Source: Saprospiraceae bacterium (lineage in GTDB: Bacteria; Bacteroidota; Bacteroidia; Chitinophagales; Saprospiraceae). Taken from it: 64,000 nt of DNA. Shown here one piece after another: positions 36,337-45,477 of this stretch (positions are counted from its first letter, which is position 1; each line of letters opens with the position of its first letter). A model generated the notes under the pieces. It ran no database searches. It was not told the DNA's origin and was given only the letters and a program-made list of their open reading frames with translations. Where the stretch lies: assembly GCA_020628645.1 (NCBI GenBank), contig JAHDES010000020.1, positions 1 to 64,000 of the forward strand, given 5' to 3'. Both the position numbers and the translations under genes were made by a program.

Positions 36337-37272
36337 TTAAATTCCTTTATGCATTAATGCAGGTCGTTGGGTGATTTCATGATAACAAATTCGATTGGTA
36401 TCGAAATAATGAAGCACCATACTTTTTCGTGTTTTATTATTGTTCAAATGCGGTTCTCCTCCGTGTAAGAGATTAGCATGCCAAATCAATAAATCTCCTT
36501 TTTTCGCTGTAAATACTTGTTTTTGAATGTTTTGAGCTTCCACTTTTTCTGCAATCATTTTTTCATAAGCTTTATAGCCTTTATTCCCCAGAAAAAATAA
36601 TGTTCCTTTGTTATCATAATCTTTATTCATATAATAAGGCAGTTGATGACTTTTTGGGAAATAATGAAGGGGGCCATTATCCAAATCAATATCCTCCAAA
36701 GCTAACCATACACCAAGTAATCCACCTAGAGGAAAAGTAGTCATGTGTATACTATCTGAATGTGTTTTTTGCTGACTTCCTTTTAAGAAATTGATACTTT
36801 GAAAAAGTTGCGCTTTTCCTTTTATCAAAATACTGAGTAGATCATTCAATGATTTATCTTCCCATAAATTTTGTAGAAAATTAGATTGATGAATGGCAAA
36901 CATTAGTCGATCACCATTTTTAAATCCTAATTTTCCTGATTGAACTAAGGAATCAATTTCTTGATTAATCCTATCAACGATGGAATGATTTAGATAGTTC
37001 CTAATAATAGCATATCCATTCGTTTCAAATTGTTGTACACTTTCTTGAGAAGCTTGATCTAATTTATTGAAAAGATCAATAGTATTAAGGTCTGCTATTT
37101 TATGATTAGAAAAAAAAGATTGTTCATCCAATCCTTCAAAATCTGCACTAGAAACAGGAGAGAAATAGTATTTATTTAAACCCAGTTTTTGGTATAAATT
37201 CCTATTGTGTTGTAATTGCTTTTTTTGAAAAAGATTGTACAACATGTAGGTCAATTTCAATCGACGGAGCAT
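36337..37272 (-). CDS. Phytanoyl-CoA dioxygenase (PhyH) family protein
   Basis: 311 aa. The jelly-roll Fe(II)/2-oxoglutarate oxygenase core spans about 75-305. The likely iron ligands are His and Asp in QKTHSDSIHM and a distal His in WHANLLHGGEPHL, with the 2-oxoglutarate-binding Arg in KTRKSMVLHYF. WLALEDIDLDNGPLHYFPKSH is the usual middle segment. The substrate cannot be predicted. It ends 38 bp upstream of trpS and begins 10 bp after ridA's stop on the minus strand, so ridA, this gene and trpS may be one operon. Confidence 0.88.
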   Translation of the reverse strand: MLRRLKLTYMLYNLFQKKQLQHNRNLYQKLGLNKYYFSPVSSADFEGLDEQSFFSNHKIADLNTIDLFNKLDQASQESVQQFETNGYAIIRNYLNHSIVDRINQEIDSLVQSGKLGFKNGDRLMFAIHQSNFLQNLWEDKSLNDLLSILIKGKAQLFQSINFLKGSQQKTHSDSIHMTTFPLGGLLGVWLALEDIDLDNGPLHYFPKSHQLPYYMNKDYDNKGTLFFLGNKGYKAYEKMIAEKVEAQNIQKQVFTAKKGDLLIWHANLLHGGEPHLNNNKTRKSMVLHYFDTNRICYHEITQRPALMHKGI

Positions 37273-37282
37273 AGTCTATACA

Positions 37283-37666
37283 TTAGGCTTTTCCAGCGAT
37301 TAAAGAAATTTCAATATTTACGTATTTGGGTAAGTTTACCACTTCTACTAATTCTCTTGCAGGAGCTGTATCATCATTAAAATAGGTGGCATAAACGGCA
37401 TTAATACGGCTATACATTCCCATATCAGCTACAAAAACCGAGCATTTAATCACATCCTCAAAGGTCATTTCAGCTTCTGTCAAAATAGCTTGAAGGTTTT
37501 TCATGACTTGATGTGTTTCTGCTTCGATGGATTCATTGACAATATTACCCGTAGGAGGATCAATGGCTATTTGTCCTGAAACGAAGAGTGTACCATTAAA
37601 TAAGATGGCTTGATTGTAGGGGCCTACAGGAGCAGGCGCGTGTTTTGTTTCGATGATTTTTTTCAT
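37283..37666 (-). CDS. ridA: RidA family enamine/imine deaminase
   Basis: 127 aa, full length. RidA hydrolyses reactive 2-aminoacrylate and other enamine/imine intermediates released by PLP enzymes. The family pattern APAPVGPYNQAI, LFVSGQIAIDP, FEDVIKCSVFVADM and the active-site Arg in PARELVEVVNLP with Glu in NIEISLIAG are kept, as in housekeeping RidA. A related family member acts as 2-aminomuconate deaminase in tryptophan breakdown, but the residues here favour the general enzyme. Confidence 0.94.
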   Translation of the reverse strand: MKKIIETKHAPAPVGPYNQAILFNGTLFVSGQIAIDPPTGNIVNESIEAETHQVMKNLQAILTEAEMTFEDVIKCSVFVADMGMYSRINAVYATYFNDDTAPARELVEVVNLPKYVNIEISLIAGKA

Positions 37667-37726
37667 ATGTTTGAATTATTATCGGGAGCCGACTTGAAGT
37701 CGTCTTACGACTAATTGAAAACACAA

Positions 37727-37760
37727 AAAGCCCCACATCTCAAAATAGAAATGGAGCTTT
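37727..37760 (-). terminator. Terminator of the rpmF transcript
   Basis: On the minus strand AAAGCTCCA pairs with TGGGGCTTT (one G-U-like mismatch) around a 16-base loop, followed by TTTTGTGTTTT. It lies 34 bp after the rpmF stop and 61 bp before ridA. Confidence 0.65.
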
Positions 37761-37793
37761 AAGTTATTATTTTGAGTACCTGTATAGGTAAAA

Positions 37794-37991
37794 CTAGTCT
37801 TCTAGTTCTTCGTCTCCTTTGATTAACACACGACCACGGTAATATAAATCACCATCTACCTCATAGGTACGGTGTAATAAGTGCTTTTCACCTGTTGTTT
37901 TACAAGTAGCTACTTGAGGAATGGCCGCTTTCTTATGCGTTCTACGTTTGCGTTTACGCTGCTTGGAGATTCTACTTTTAGGATGTGCCAT
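37794..37991 (-). CDS. rpmF: 50S ribosomal protein L32
   Basis: 65 aa, typical L32: MAHPKSRISKQRKRKRRTH with a basic N-terminus, then CKTTGEKHLLHRTYE and a short acidic tail. L32 sits in the large subunit near the peptidyl-transferase region. Zinc-ligand Cys pairs found in some L32 forms are absent (one Cys only), as in the C-minus form. It follows the DUF177 gene by 50 bp, the standard yceD-rpmF pairing. Confidence 0.96.
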   Translation of the reverse strand: MAHPKSRISKQRKRKRRTHKKAAIPQVATCKTTGEKHLLHRTYEVDGDLYYRGRVLIKGDEELED

Positions 37992-38041
37992 TTTAATCTA
38001 TTTAAAAAAAGAAACTGAAAATACAGTTTACTTTTTTGTTA

Positions 38042-38581
38042 TTAATTATTTTTCTTTAAATCTTTCAGTGCATCCCAAATGGGATTGGTATCGTTTGGTG
38101 TTTCAGTTGATTTAGGATTCAAATATTTTAGCATTTCTTCATTGCAAGGTGCATTATCATCTTCTTCGCAAGCATAAGTTTTAATGAGAGGCAAAGACAA
38201 ATTGATAAAATCATAGATGTATTTGGCTACATTTAAACTACTCTCTGTCAAGTTAATATACACAATATCGGCATCTTCGCTGGCTTCTTCTGCAAATTTC
38301 ACCAACAATTGATGAGTAGCATCAATGGGTAAATTAATTTTTTCTAAGCAACGATCACAGTCGGTCTTTACCGTACCATTAATATCAAATACTAAAACAA
38401 GCATATCAGATCGTTTATCTAAGTCCATTTGAACTTGAAAATCCCCTTCTTTAATAAGAGAAGCCTCAAATTGCTCAAAGAAAAAACGATCAACCTGAAA
38501 ATCAAACTGATGGACACCTAATTTTAATCCTCGAATTGGAATTGAAAATTGCTGTAAAGCATCCATAATTGGTCTTTTCAA
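38042..38581 (-). CDS. DUF177 (YceD) family protein
   Basis: 179 aa. The central CDRCLEKINLPID (about 85-97) and the C-terminal acidic ACEEDDNAPCN plus N-P-I-W-D-A-L-K-D-L-K are DUF177 hallmarks. YceD proteins are linked to 23S rRNA/ribosome assembly and are almost always next to rpmF, as here. The -7 box at 38593-38600 would place transcription start only a few bases before Met1 (38581), so Met6 (MDALQQFSIP, 38566) may be the true start. Confidence 0.92.
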   Translation of the reverse strand: MKRPIMDALQQFSIPIRGLKLGVHQFDFQVDRFFFEQFEASLIKEGDFQVQMDLDKRSDMLVLVFDINGTVKTDCDRCLEKINLPIDATHQLLVKFAEEASEDADIVYINLTESSLNVAKYIYDFINLSLPLIKTYACEEDDNAPCNEEMLKYLNPKSTETPNDTNPIWDALKDLKKNN

Positions 38582-38592
38582 AAATTGCGGGG

Positions 38593-38600
38593 CAAAGATA
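38593..38600 (-). promoter_or_regulatory. Bacteroidota -7 box for the DUF177-rpmF operon
   Basis: The minus strand reads TATCTTTG (exact TAnnTTTG), with A-rich sequence and TTTTGCC upstream. Start of transcription would be near 38587, so the leader is extremely short unless translation begins at Met6. Confidence 0.6.
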
Positions 38601-38643
38601 CTATTTTTATTGGCAAAATGAAACTTCTTTTCATTAATTCCTT

Positions 38644-40242
38644 CTATGAGGTAGTTCTTATATTTGGAATTCTTAACCCAAAGTCATTGGGGCATTGATA
38701 GCGCTTGATAAAGGCTTGATTTTCAAGAACACTAAAATCAAAATCGAGTATTTCGTCGAGATGATGCGTTGGATAATTCGCTAATATATATGTTAGGGTT
38801 TCAGGATGAATAGCATCTCCAAAAATGCTAAAGAATAACATATTTTCGTCATCATCACTCAATTCTTCTTGTTGTAATAAATAAACTACTTCAGGTATCA
38901 CCTCACTCATCATTGTACCAATAGAGGGTACATAGCATATTGCCACGCCTTCTTGTTCTTTCCATTCTTCCTCTTGCCATTTTTCTTGATTCTTAGAAGA
39001 AGAACTTTTATTAGTAGGAGACTGCTTATTATTATATTCCATGAAAGCTTCAAGTGCTTTGCTGGCTTGGTAATTATTTTTTGTACAGATAAATGGTTTA
39101 CCAAAAAATTCGATGAAAAGTTGATACATTTCTTTGTTGGAAGAATAAATCTTCTGTTGTATCTCCTCCTCATATAAAAAGAAGGGGGTGCTCATGTAGT
39201 CTTGTTTCACTTCCTCTAGCTGTTTTTGGGGTGGATCGGGATAAATCATGACACTGCCACTTACCCACCACTCCCCCATCCAAGGGATCAGGTGTGCTAT
39301 TAATAAATCACCTTTTTTTGTAGAAGAATCCAAAACAAAGGATTCTCTTATGATACGAAACTCTGTTTCCAATGAAGGATATTTGACATAATAATAGGTC
39401 TCATCTTGTTTTAGATAGATAAACTGTCCCATTACTCTTTTTTCTGTATCTCGAAGGGATTGTTTTATTTTGTCTGAGGCATATACCACATCTGCCATCC
39501 ACTCAGTCGTAGTGTAAGCACAAAAAGAAGATCGTTTTTTGTAGTAATAATCATCGACGATAGCATATGCATATTTACCAAAATCAATATTTGTGTCATT
39601 TCTTTCTAGTTGTTTTGTCATAAAATTGGTAATATCCGTTTCTATTTGAGGTGAAAATTCAAAGCCTAACAAATAAGAGAATTGAGCAAACCAACTTAAC
39701 TTACCTTTAACTTCAAAAAAATTGACATCATCTGCTATTTTAAAATATTCATCATAATACTCAGTTGTAGGTGCTTCATCAATGAGGGGTTCTAGCATGT
39801 TTTTGATAATTCCTCCTAATAACCAGATGTGCATATAATCAGGATTGTAGAAACTCTCCGTAGTTTTTGAAGCATGAAACCAAATGATGAAAGATAAATC
39901 TTCCATATTGAGGTAGTCATATTCATATTGTGATAAATCATAGAAGGGTAATAGAAAGCCACATTCTTGTTTATTTCGTTGGATAAAAGCATTCCAAATT
40001 CCTATTTCTGAGATAAAATCCTCAAAATAAGAGCTTATCATTAACGCCAAACTTTTATAATCTTGTATCGTGTAAGGAATTTGAGCGAGGAATATGGATT
40101 TATTCTTTTTTAGTACAGTAAGAATTTTATTGGCGAGACGAACATAATATTCATCATAGCTAGTATGTTGGTCATAAGGTTTTAACTCCAACCATTCAGG
40201 AATAAAAATTCGTTTTTTTTCAAGTTTTCTCTTCCGTGCCAT
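38644..40242 (-). CDS. Unknown 532-aa cytoplasmic protein
   Basis: 532 aa, no signal peptide or membrane segment, strongly acidic, rich in Y, W and F. The basic start (MARKRKLEKKRIFIPEWLEL) is followed by a helical N-terminal half, then strands around MGQFIYLKQDETYYYVKYPS and AHLIPWMGEWWVSGSVMIYP (about 280-350), a Q/E/K-rich spacer (about 410-430) and a C-terminal helical part. The middle segment resembles parts of plant/bacterial unknown-function families with a SEC-C-like neighbourhood, but I do not recognise it. Its start is only 23 bp from the start of the divergent gene at 40266. Confidence 0.75.
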   Translation of the reverse strand: MARKRKLEKKRIFIPEWLELKPYDQHTSYDEYYVRLANKILTVLKKNKSIFLAQIPYTIQDYKSLALMISSYFEDFISEIGIWNAFIQRNKQECGFLLPFYDLSQYEYDYLNMEDLSFIIWFHASKTTESFYNPDYMHIWLLGGIIKNMLEPLIDEAPTTEYYDEYFKIADDVNFFEVKGKLSWFAQFSYLLGFEFSPQIETDITNFMTKQLERNDTNIDFGKYAYAIVDDYYYKKRSSFCAYTTTEWMADVVYASDKIKQSLRDTEKRVMGQFIYLKQDETYYYVKYPSLETEFRIIRESFVLDSSTKKGDLLIAHLIPWMGEWWVSGSVMIYPDPPQKQLEEVKQDYMSTPFFLYEEEIQQKIYSSNKEMYQLFIEFFGKPFICTKNNYQASKALEAFMEYNNKQSPTNKSSSSKNQEKWQEEEWKEQEGVAICYVPSIGTMMSEVIPEVVYLLQQEELSDDDENMLFFSIFGDAIHPETLTYILANYPTHHLDEILDFDFSVLENQAFIKRYQCPNDFGLRIPNIRTTS

Positions 40243-40265
40243 TACGCTTTCTTTTAAAATTTGAT

Positions 40266-41033
40266 ATGTTTGTAATTATGTCAAGATATCTACGTAAAAA
40301 TAAAAAGACTCGACGAAAATCTAAACAAAAAATTAATCGTTTAGAGACCAATCTTTTTAATGAAGTATTTCTAGCTGGCGAGCCTGAAATTATTGATACC
40401 GTTTTTGGTCAGCTACTATTACACGAAATGGCAGATATCCAATCGATCAAGGATAAACGGCTTATTCCTCCTATTTTAATGCAAGGTGAACAAAGTAAGG
40501 ATTTTTCACCTTTACAAGAATTGGATTTCTGGCAAAAATTAAATCAACAATTTCCGAATGAAGCTTTTATTCATGCTTCCATAGCTGATTGTTATGGGCA
40601 AATGGAAGAGGAAAAAATGTATGCAGACAAAATAAAAGATAACTATACAATTTATAAAGGAACGCCTGCTGTAGATTTAACTTATGCTCGGCATCTATAT
40701 TATCAAAATGCTCCTCATTTATTGGAAAATTTATTTAGCAAATCAGATAATCTCCATGAGATTTATCCAAATCGCAACTATTTCACAAAATATGAACTAG
40801 AAGAATTTTCCAAACTGAAAGTAGAATATTATCTATCCCAACAACAGATTGATAATGCTGAAAAGCATGCTATTATCCTAAAACAACTCAATAGTAGATA
40901 TGCTTTAGGCGCAGCCCATCTCATCAAAATAACTCGACAGCCATGGAGAAGATGGGTAGTAAGAGGCATCTTTCTACTACTGCTAGGTTTACTTATTTGG
41001 GGTATTATCTCTTTTTTTAGATGGTTGTTTTAG
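40266..41033 (+). CDS. Unknown protein with C-terminal membrane anchor
   Basis: About 255 aa from ATG 40266, or 251 from 40278 (MSRYLRKNKKTRRKSK); an in-frame GTG at 40236 would overlap the divergent gene. A basic N-terminus is followed by helical TPR-like pairs (FPNEAFIHASIADCYGQMEE, IDNAEKHAIILKQLNSRYAL) and a C-terminal hydrophobic tail (about 230-255, GIFLLLLGLLIWGIISFF), giving a tail-anchored topology. It is divergent from the 532-aa gene, with which it may share a control region. No family recognised. Confidence 0.7.
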   Translation: MFVIMSRYLRKNKKTRRKSKQKINRLETNLFNEVFLAGEPEIIDTVFGQLLLHEMADIQSIKDKRLIPPILMQGEQSKDFSPLQELDFWQKLNQQFPNEAFIHASIADCYGQMEEEKMYADKIKDNYTIYKGTPAVDLTYARHLYYQNAPHLLENLFSKSDNLHEIYPNRNYFTKYELEEFSKLKVEYYLSQQQIDNAEKHAIILKQLNSRYALGAAHLIKITRQPWRRWVVRGIFLLLLGLLIWGIISFFRWLF

Positions 41034-41036
41034 CTA

Positions 41037-43133
41037 CTATCGTACCACCGTTATATCCCCTTCAAACAATATCGTTTGCCCATCTATAAAGTCCACATTC
41101 ATATAGTAAATATACGTCCCTGGATTGACGGCTTTACCCCTAAACATTCCATCCCAACCTGCTGATTGGTCATTCAATGGAAGATTTTGGGTTTCATACA
41201 TTAGCGTTCCCCAACGATCAAAAACTCGTACAAGGGAAATACTTTCAATGGCGGGGCCTCCAAAAACAGAAAATCGATCGTTGATTCCATCAAAATTGGG
41301 AGAAAAAACATTGGGAATGTATACAGGACGATCATCTGATACAAAAACTGTAACACTATCCGTATCAAAACAACCAGCATCATCGGTAACTGTTATGAGA
41401 TAAGTGGTCGTACCTGGAGGTAGAACATTTGGAGTTAAGCAATCATTACAACTCATCAAGCTATCGCCCGGTGTCCAAGTAATCGCATCTCCAATATTAA
41501 TAGGGCCGTAGGTAGCCGTTAAATCAGCTGTAAACCCAAGATCTACTGTTACATCATTTCCTGCTTCTACTAGAATCGGAGGAGGCTCTACGAGTGTTTC
41601 TTCAATGATATCGACACAACCTTTTTTATCGCGTACATAAATATCATACGTACCTTCCCCTAATTGTGAAAAAGTGGGGTTAGATTGAAAGTTTATTCCA
41701 TCAGAACTATACATGTAATCGGGATCTCCACCTATACCTCCTGCTGTAATAAAGCCATTATCTTCTCCAGAACAATTGGGGTTTCGAGCATTAACTATAT
41801 CTGCTCTTAAATCTGAATCTATTTCACAACATGAAATGACTTCTAATTGCTTTATTTGGGTAACAATACAACCTTCCTCTGTTTCTAAAGTCAAAGAAAT
41901 AAATTTAGTGCCTACTGCATCAAAAAATACATCATGAGGGCCTGCTCCACTTACCGTTTGAGGATCACCACCACTAAAAGACCAAGCTCTACCTATTATG
42001 TTACCTGTAGGGTATGAAGATTGGTCAAAAAATTCTACTGACCGATCACATTCAATCGTATCTGGATCAAACAGAAAATCGGCTTGTGGTCCAACAAACG
42101 TTCCTGTACCTCCAAAATCCATTTGAAAACCACTTCCTGTTGAACTAAAATTATTAATACAAAGGGCATAGGCTTTTCCTGCTTCCATAGTAATAGCATT
42201 GACATAATTATCATCGCCTTCATCGCAGCCACAATATTCTACTTCATTATCATCTCCTAGACGTAATCCTGTGACTCCTGTACAAGGTTCCCATGTGGAA
42301 AATGGTCTATCTTGATTTTCCCCAGAAGCCATACAACGTAATTCCATTTTATTAGAACAATCGAAAACGCCATTAGGCAATTCAAACAAAAAGAAATCAA
42401 TATCATCCGTTTCATTCAATGGAGTGATATCAAAGGTCAAGGTACCCGAATTTTCGCAAGTCCACTTATACCAAGAAGAATCATCTTCATTCATAATACA
42501 CAAATCACGATTACAACCTGAATCAAAATCTAATTCATTGGGATTGTCACCTACTCCACTTACTTTTTCTATAGTAAAAGATGATTTATCACATAAAATA
42601 ACGGCTGTTTGACAATCGGATGATGGGTCAGGAACAACATTGAATGTATTTACACATAATTGGAAGGTGCCTTCATTTAAGCCTCGAGCATTCACTCGTA
42701 TATAATATTCCGCACCTATGAAAAGTGGTTCAGCAAGTACTTCTGTTATATTTACTCCTGCTCCATCAGAACTACATTCTACTTCCGTTAAATTTCCACA
42801 AGTACCACTATACACCGCAAATTCAGGAAATTCCAATGTACCTCCTTGTGAAAAACCACTTGTATTACCCACCACACGTATACTTGCCGCATTTCCTAAA
42901 GCAGTGAAAGAAAACCAAACATCTTGATCTTCATCTTCTTGATTGGGAAAACAAGAAGGGTTATCGCCACCAGAAGGTGTTGCACCAACTATAGTAAATT
43001 CACCTACTCCCGAACAGTAATCTTGTGTATTATTAATTTGAATAGCAGTAATGCACTCATCATTGGTGGGTTGAGCAAAAAGGCTCGAACTTAACAAAAC
43101 AAGGCTAAATATGGTTAGATAGAAACGAGTCAT
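41037..43133 (-). CDS. Secreted PKD/SprB-repeat protein with T9SS type B signal
   Basis: About 698 aa from Met 43133, which starts a clear signal peptide (MTRFYLTIFSLVLLSSSLFA); 13 codons upstream also lie in frame. Two N-terminal beta domains (about 20-340, NDECITAIQIN, DVWFSFTALG, YYIRVNARG) resemble Bacteroidota cell-surface binding modules. A PKD domain (ADFLFDPDTIECDRSVEFFD), a SprB-like unit (SGEDNGFITAGGIGGDPDY) and an Ig-like unit follow. The C-terminus, VYIPNVFSPNFDGINDRF to LFEGDITVVR, is the gliding-motility-associated type B CTD. It should be surface-exported by T9SS; its ligand is unknown. Confidence 0.9.
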   Translation of the reverse strand: MTRFYLTIFSLVLLSSSLFAQPTNDECITAIQINNTQDYCSGVGEFTIVGATPSGGDNPSCFPNQEDEDQDVWFSFTALGNAASIRVVGNTSGFSQGGTLEFPEFAVYSGTCGNLTEVECSSDGAGVNITEVLAEPLFIGAEYYIRVNARGLNEGTFQLCVNTFNVVPDPSSDCQTAVILCDKSSFTIEKVSGVGDNPNELDFDSGCNRDLCIMNEDDSSWYKWTCENSGTLTFDITPLNETDDIDFFLFELPNGVFDCSNKMELRCMASGENQDRPFSTWEPCTGVTGLRLGDDNEVEYCGCDEGDDNYVNAITMEAGKAYALCINNFSSTGSGFQMDFGGTGTFVGPQADFLFDPDTIECDRSVEFFDQSSYPTGNIIGRAWSFSGGDPQTVSGAGPHDVFFDAVGTKFISLTLETEEGCIVTQIKQLEVISCCEIDSDLRADIVNARNPNCSGEDNGFITAGGIGGDPDYMYSSDGINFQSNPTFSQLGEGTYDIYVRDKKGCVDIIEETLVEPPPILVEAGNDVTVDLGFTADLTATYGPINIGDAITWTPGDSLMSCNDCLTPNVLPPGTTTYLITVTDDAGCFDTDSVTVFVSDDRPVYIPNVFSPNFDGINDRFSVFGGPAIESISLVRVFDRWGTLMYETQNLPLNDQSAGWDGMFRGKAVNPGTYIYYMNVDFIDGQTILFEGDITVVR

Positions 43134-43321
43134 GTCCAGTGATTTTTGGTTATCCAGTTGTTTTACCTTCATCTTATTGTATTAATATACATTTTTCAGG
43201 CGTTTTGTTTGCTTGAATATATGAATATTAAAATATATTTAACGAAATTGGTCGTTTACCTAGCATCTTTACGTTCCCTTGTTCATAAAACGAAACAAAT
43301 TTAAGGAAAAGTACAACGAGA

Positions 43322-44773
43322 ATGGAAAATAGCCGACGGAACTATCCTACTTATAAAAAAATTGGTTTTTTTGCAGGCCCACTGCTGTTTCTAATTATCT
43401 TTTTCTTACCTACGACATTAGCACCACTCACACAATCGGTGATTGCCGTAGCTACTTGGATGGTAAGTTGGTGGATTACAGAGACGGTTTCTTTATCAGT
43501 AACGGCCTTGTTGCCACTTTTGCTATTCCCAATGATTGGTGTTATGGAGATGAAAGAGGTGGCTCAACCCTATGGAAGTCCTATTATTTTTCTCTTCTTT
43601 GGAGGATTTGTTCTTGCACTAGCCATGGAAAAAGTCAATCTCCATAAACGAATCGCCCTGACTATTGTAAAATGGACAGGTACAAGTGCCAATCGAGTAG
43701 TACTTGGTTTTATGTTAGCAGCAGCCTTATTGAGTATGTGGATTAGCAATACTGCGAGTACCGTAGTGATGTTGCCAATAGCATTATCGGTGATTCAATT
43801 ACTCATCAATGATGAAGATGGTTATACTCCAAATGATCAAAATTTTGCTTTAAGTATAATGCTAGGGATTGCCTTTGCGGCAAATATTGGAGGAACAGCT
43901 ACGGTTATTGGAACACCGCCCAATTCTGTTTTGGTTGGTTTTTTGGAAAATGAATATCAAATGGAGATTAGTTTTCTGAAATGGATGATTATGGGAATTC
44001 CTTTTGCAGCTTTATTATTAAGCATTGCCTATTTTTTGTTGGTAAAAATTTTATACCCTAATCATTTAGGACAATTAAAAGCATCGTCTACAATAATTGA
44101 TCAGGAATTAAAGAAATTAGGGACTATCAGTGCAAAAGAAAAACGAGTACTCTTCATTTTTTTGACGGTAGCCAGTTTATGGATTTTACGTACAACGATT
44201 AACTTTTATTTTCCTTCGCTCAAATTGACAGATGCAGGAATCAGTATGCTCGGGGCCATTAGTTTATTTGCATTGCCTTTTGATTTTCAAAAAGGAGAAT
44301 TTATACTCGATTGGAAAGATACCAGTCGCTTACCTTGGGGGATTTTAATTTTATTTGGAGGAGGATTGGCATTAGCAAGTGGCTTATCTAAAGCAGGTAT
44401 TGTCAACTCTATCGGTGCTATGATTGCCGAAGGGGGTAGTTTTCCCATTTTTTGGATAACAGCGCTACTAATATTAGTCATGTTATTTATGACGGAGTTA
44501 ATGAGTAATGTGGCTTTGGTAGCCATTTTTGTTCCTGTGGTGGCGGGGATTGCACTAGGATTGGAAGTGCCTATTCTTCATTTAGCCATTCCGATTACCT
44601 TAGCGGCGAGTTGTGCCTTTATGCTGCCAATGGCAACGCCACCCAATGCCATTGTTTTTGCGAGTGGTCATATTAAGGTGTATCAGATGGTTAAAGTAGG
44701 GGTCATTTTAAACTTGATTTCCGTATTACTCTTGATTGTTTTAGGAAACACTGTGGTGAAGTGGTTGTTTTAA
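43322..44773 (+). CDS. DASS (SLC13) family sodium-coupled anion/dicarboxylate transporter
   Basis: 483 aa, about 11-12 hydrophobic helices. The duplicated sodium/substrate motifs are kept: SNTASTVVMLPIA (about 140-152) and ELMSNVALVAIFVPV (about 395-409), with N-terminal-half IGTPPNSVLVG and C-terminal-half MATPPNAIVFASG. The family imports dicarboxylates, citrate or sulfate with Na+. The substrate cannot be read from sequence. It stands alone, with no obvious terminator before the HNH genes. Confidence 0.93.
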   Translation: MENSRRNYPTYKKIGFFAGPLLFLIIFFLPTTLAPLTQSVIAVATWMVSWWITETVSLSVTALLPLLLFPMIGVMEMKEVAQPYGSPIIFLFFGGFVLALAMEKVNLHKRIALTIVKWTGTSANRVVLGFMLAAALLSMWISNTASTVVMLPIALSVIQLLINDEDGYTPNDQNFALSIMLGIAFAANIGGTATVIGTPPNSVLVGFLENEYQMEISFLKWMIMGIPFAALLLSIAYFLLVKILYPNHLGQLKASSTIIDQELKKLGTISAKEKRVLFIFLTVASLWILRTTINFYFPSLKLTDAGISMLGAISLFALPFDFQKGEFILDWKDTSRLPWGILILFGGGLALASGLSKAGIVNSIGAMIAEGGSFPIFWITALLILVMLFMTELMSNVALVAIFVPVVAGIALGLEVPILHLAIPITLAASCAFMLPMATPPNAIVFASGHIKVYQMVKVGVILNLISVLLLIVLGNTVVKWLF

Positions 44774-44913
44774 GTCTTTTTTTCAAAAAATACTATTTCC
44801 GAAAAGTTTTATTTAACTTGTAACCCCCAAATTATAATTGTTTAAAAAAATAATGAGAAAATGTAAATGACTATGCATTGTATTTAAGCGTGTATAAATA
44901 AAATAATAACTCA

Positions 44914-45453
44914 ATGCATTTCACGGAGAAATGGGCTAAAGTAGAGAAGCAAGACTATAACTTTCCAAGAGATTATTATATTTCAAATAAGGGGCGTATT
45001 AAATCTGTTTGTAAAACTACAGGTGATGCTTATTTATTGAAAGGAAGTATAATTAATCACTATAAAAGGTTAACCATAAGAACAATTGGTAAAACTAAAC
45101 GACTAGATTTTTATGTCCATCGTTTTATAGCAGAACAATTCTTGCCTAATCCTAATTCAGAAGTTTATGTTTGGGTTAGACATAAAGATGGCAATTTATT
45201 GAATAATGCCATTACTAACTTAGAATGGATTAGAAAATCTGATGCAGGAAAAACAATAAATCACCAACGCGTTCGTAAAGAAAAACCCAACGCAAAACTC
45301 ACCGCTCAAAAAGTACAAATCATCCGCCAATGGGCAAAAACAACCCGTTTAAGTTTAATCGCTAAAAAAATGGGGGTGTCTGTCACTCAAATCAAACGGG
45401 TACTATCAGGCGAAAACTGGGCCGATGTGGAAGAACGTACAATTGCTCGATAA
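44914..45453 (+). CDS. NUMOD4-HNH endonuclease-like protein, copy 1
   Basis: 179 aa. NUMOD4 motif (about 6-35: FTEKWAKVEK, RDYYISNKGRIKSV), HNH_3-type nuclease core (about 68-108: YVHRFIAEQFLPNP, VWVRHKDGNLLNN, NLEWIRK), and a C-terminal helix-turn-helix (about 123-172, AKLTAQKVQIIRQWAKTTRL). These parts occur in free-standing homing endonucleases. The metal/catalytic His in HKDGN and the Asn of NN-x(4)-NLEW are kept, but the residue before His is Arg where Asn is usual. It is the first of three tandem paralogues, 25 bp before the next. Activity is inferred, not shown. Confidence 0.85.
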   Translation: MHFTEKWAKVEKQDYNFPRDYYISNKGRIKSVCKTTGDAYLLKGSIINHYKRLTIRTIGKTKRLDFYVHRFIAEQFLPNPNSEVYVWVRHKDGNLLNNAITNLEWIRKSDAGKTINHQRVRKEKPNAKLTAQKVQIIRQWAKTTRLSLIAKKMGVSVTQIKRVLSGENWADVEERTIAR

Positions 45454-45477
45454 GGCTTTATAATTTTAGAAAAACAT

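Noticed and set aside
37283..37666. RidA read as 2-aminomuconate deaminase for the kynurenine pathway
   Set aside because: The active-site residues match housekeeping RidA, and the gene is on the other strand, about 6 kb from the operon.
41125..42927. Several plus-strand frames opposite the PKD/T9SS protein
   Set aside because: They follow the codon pattern of the real gene on the other strand and have no start context or domain.
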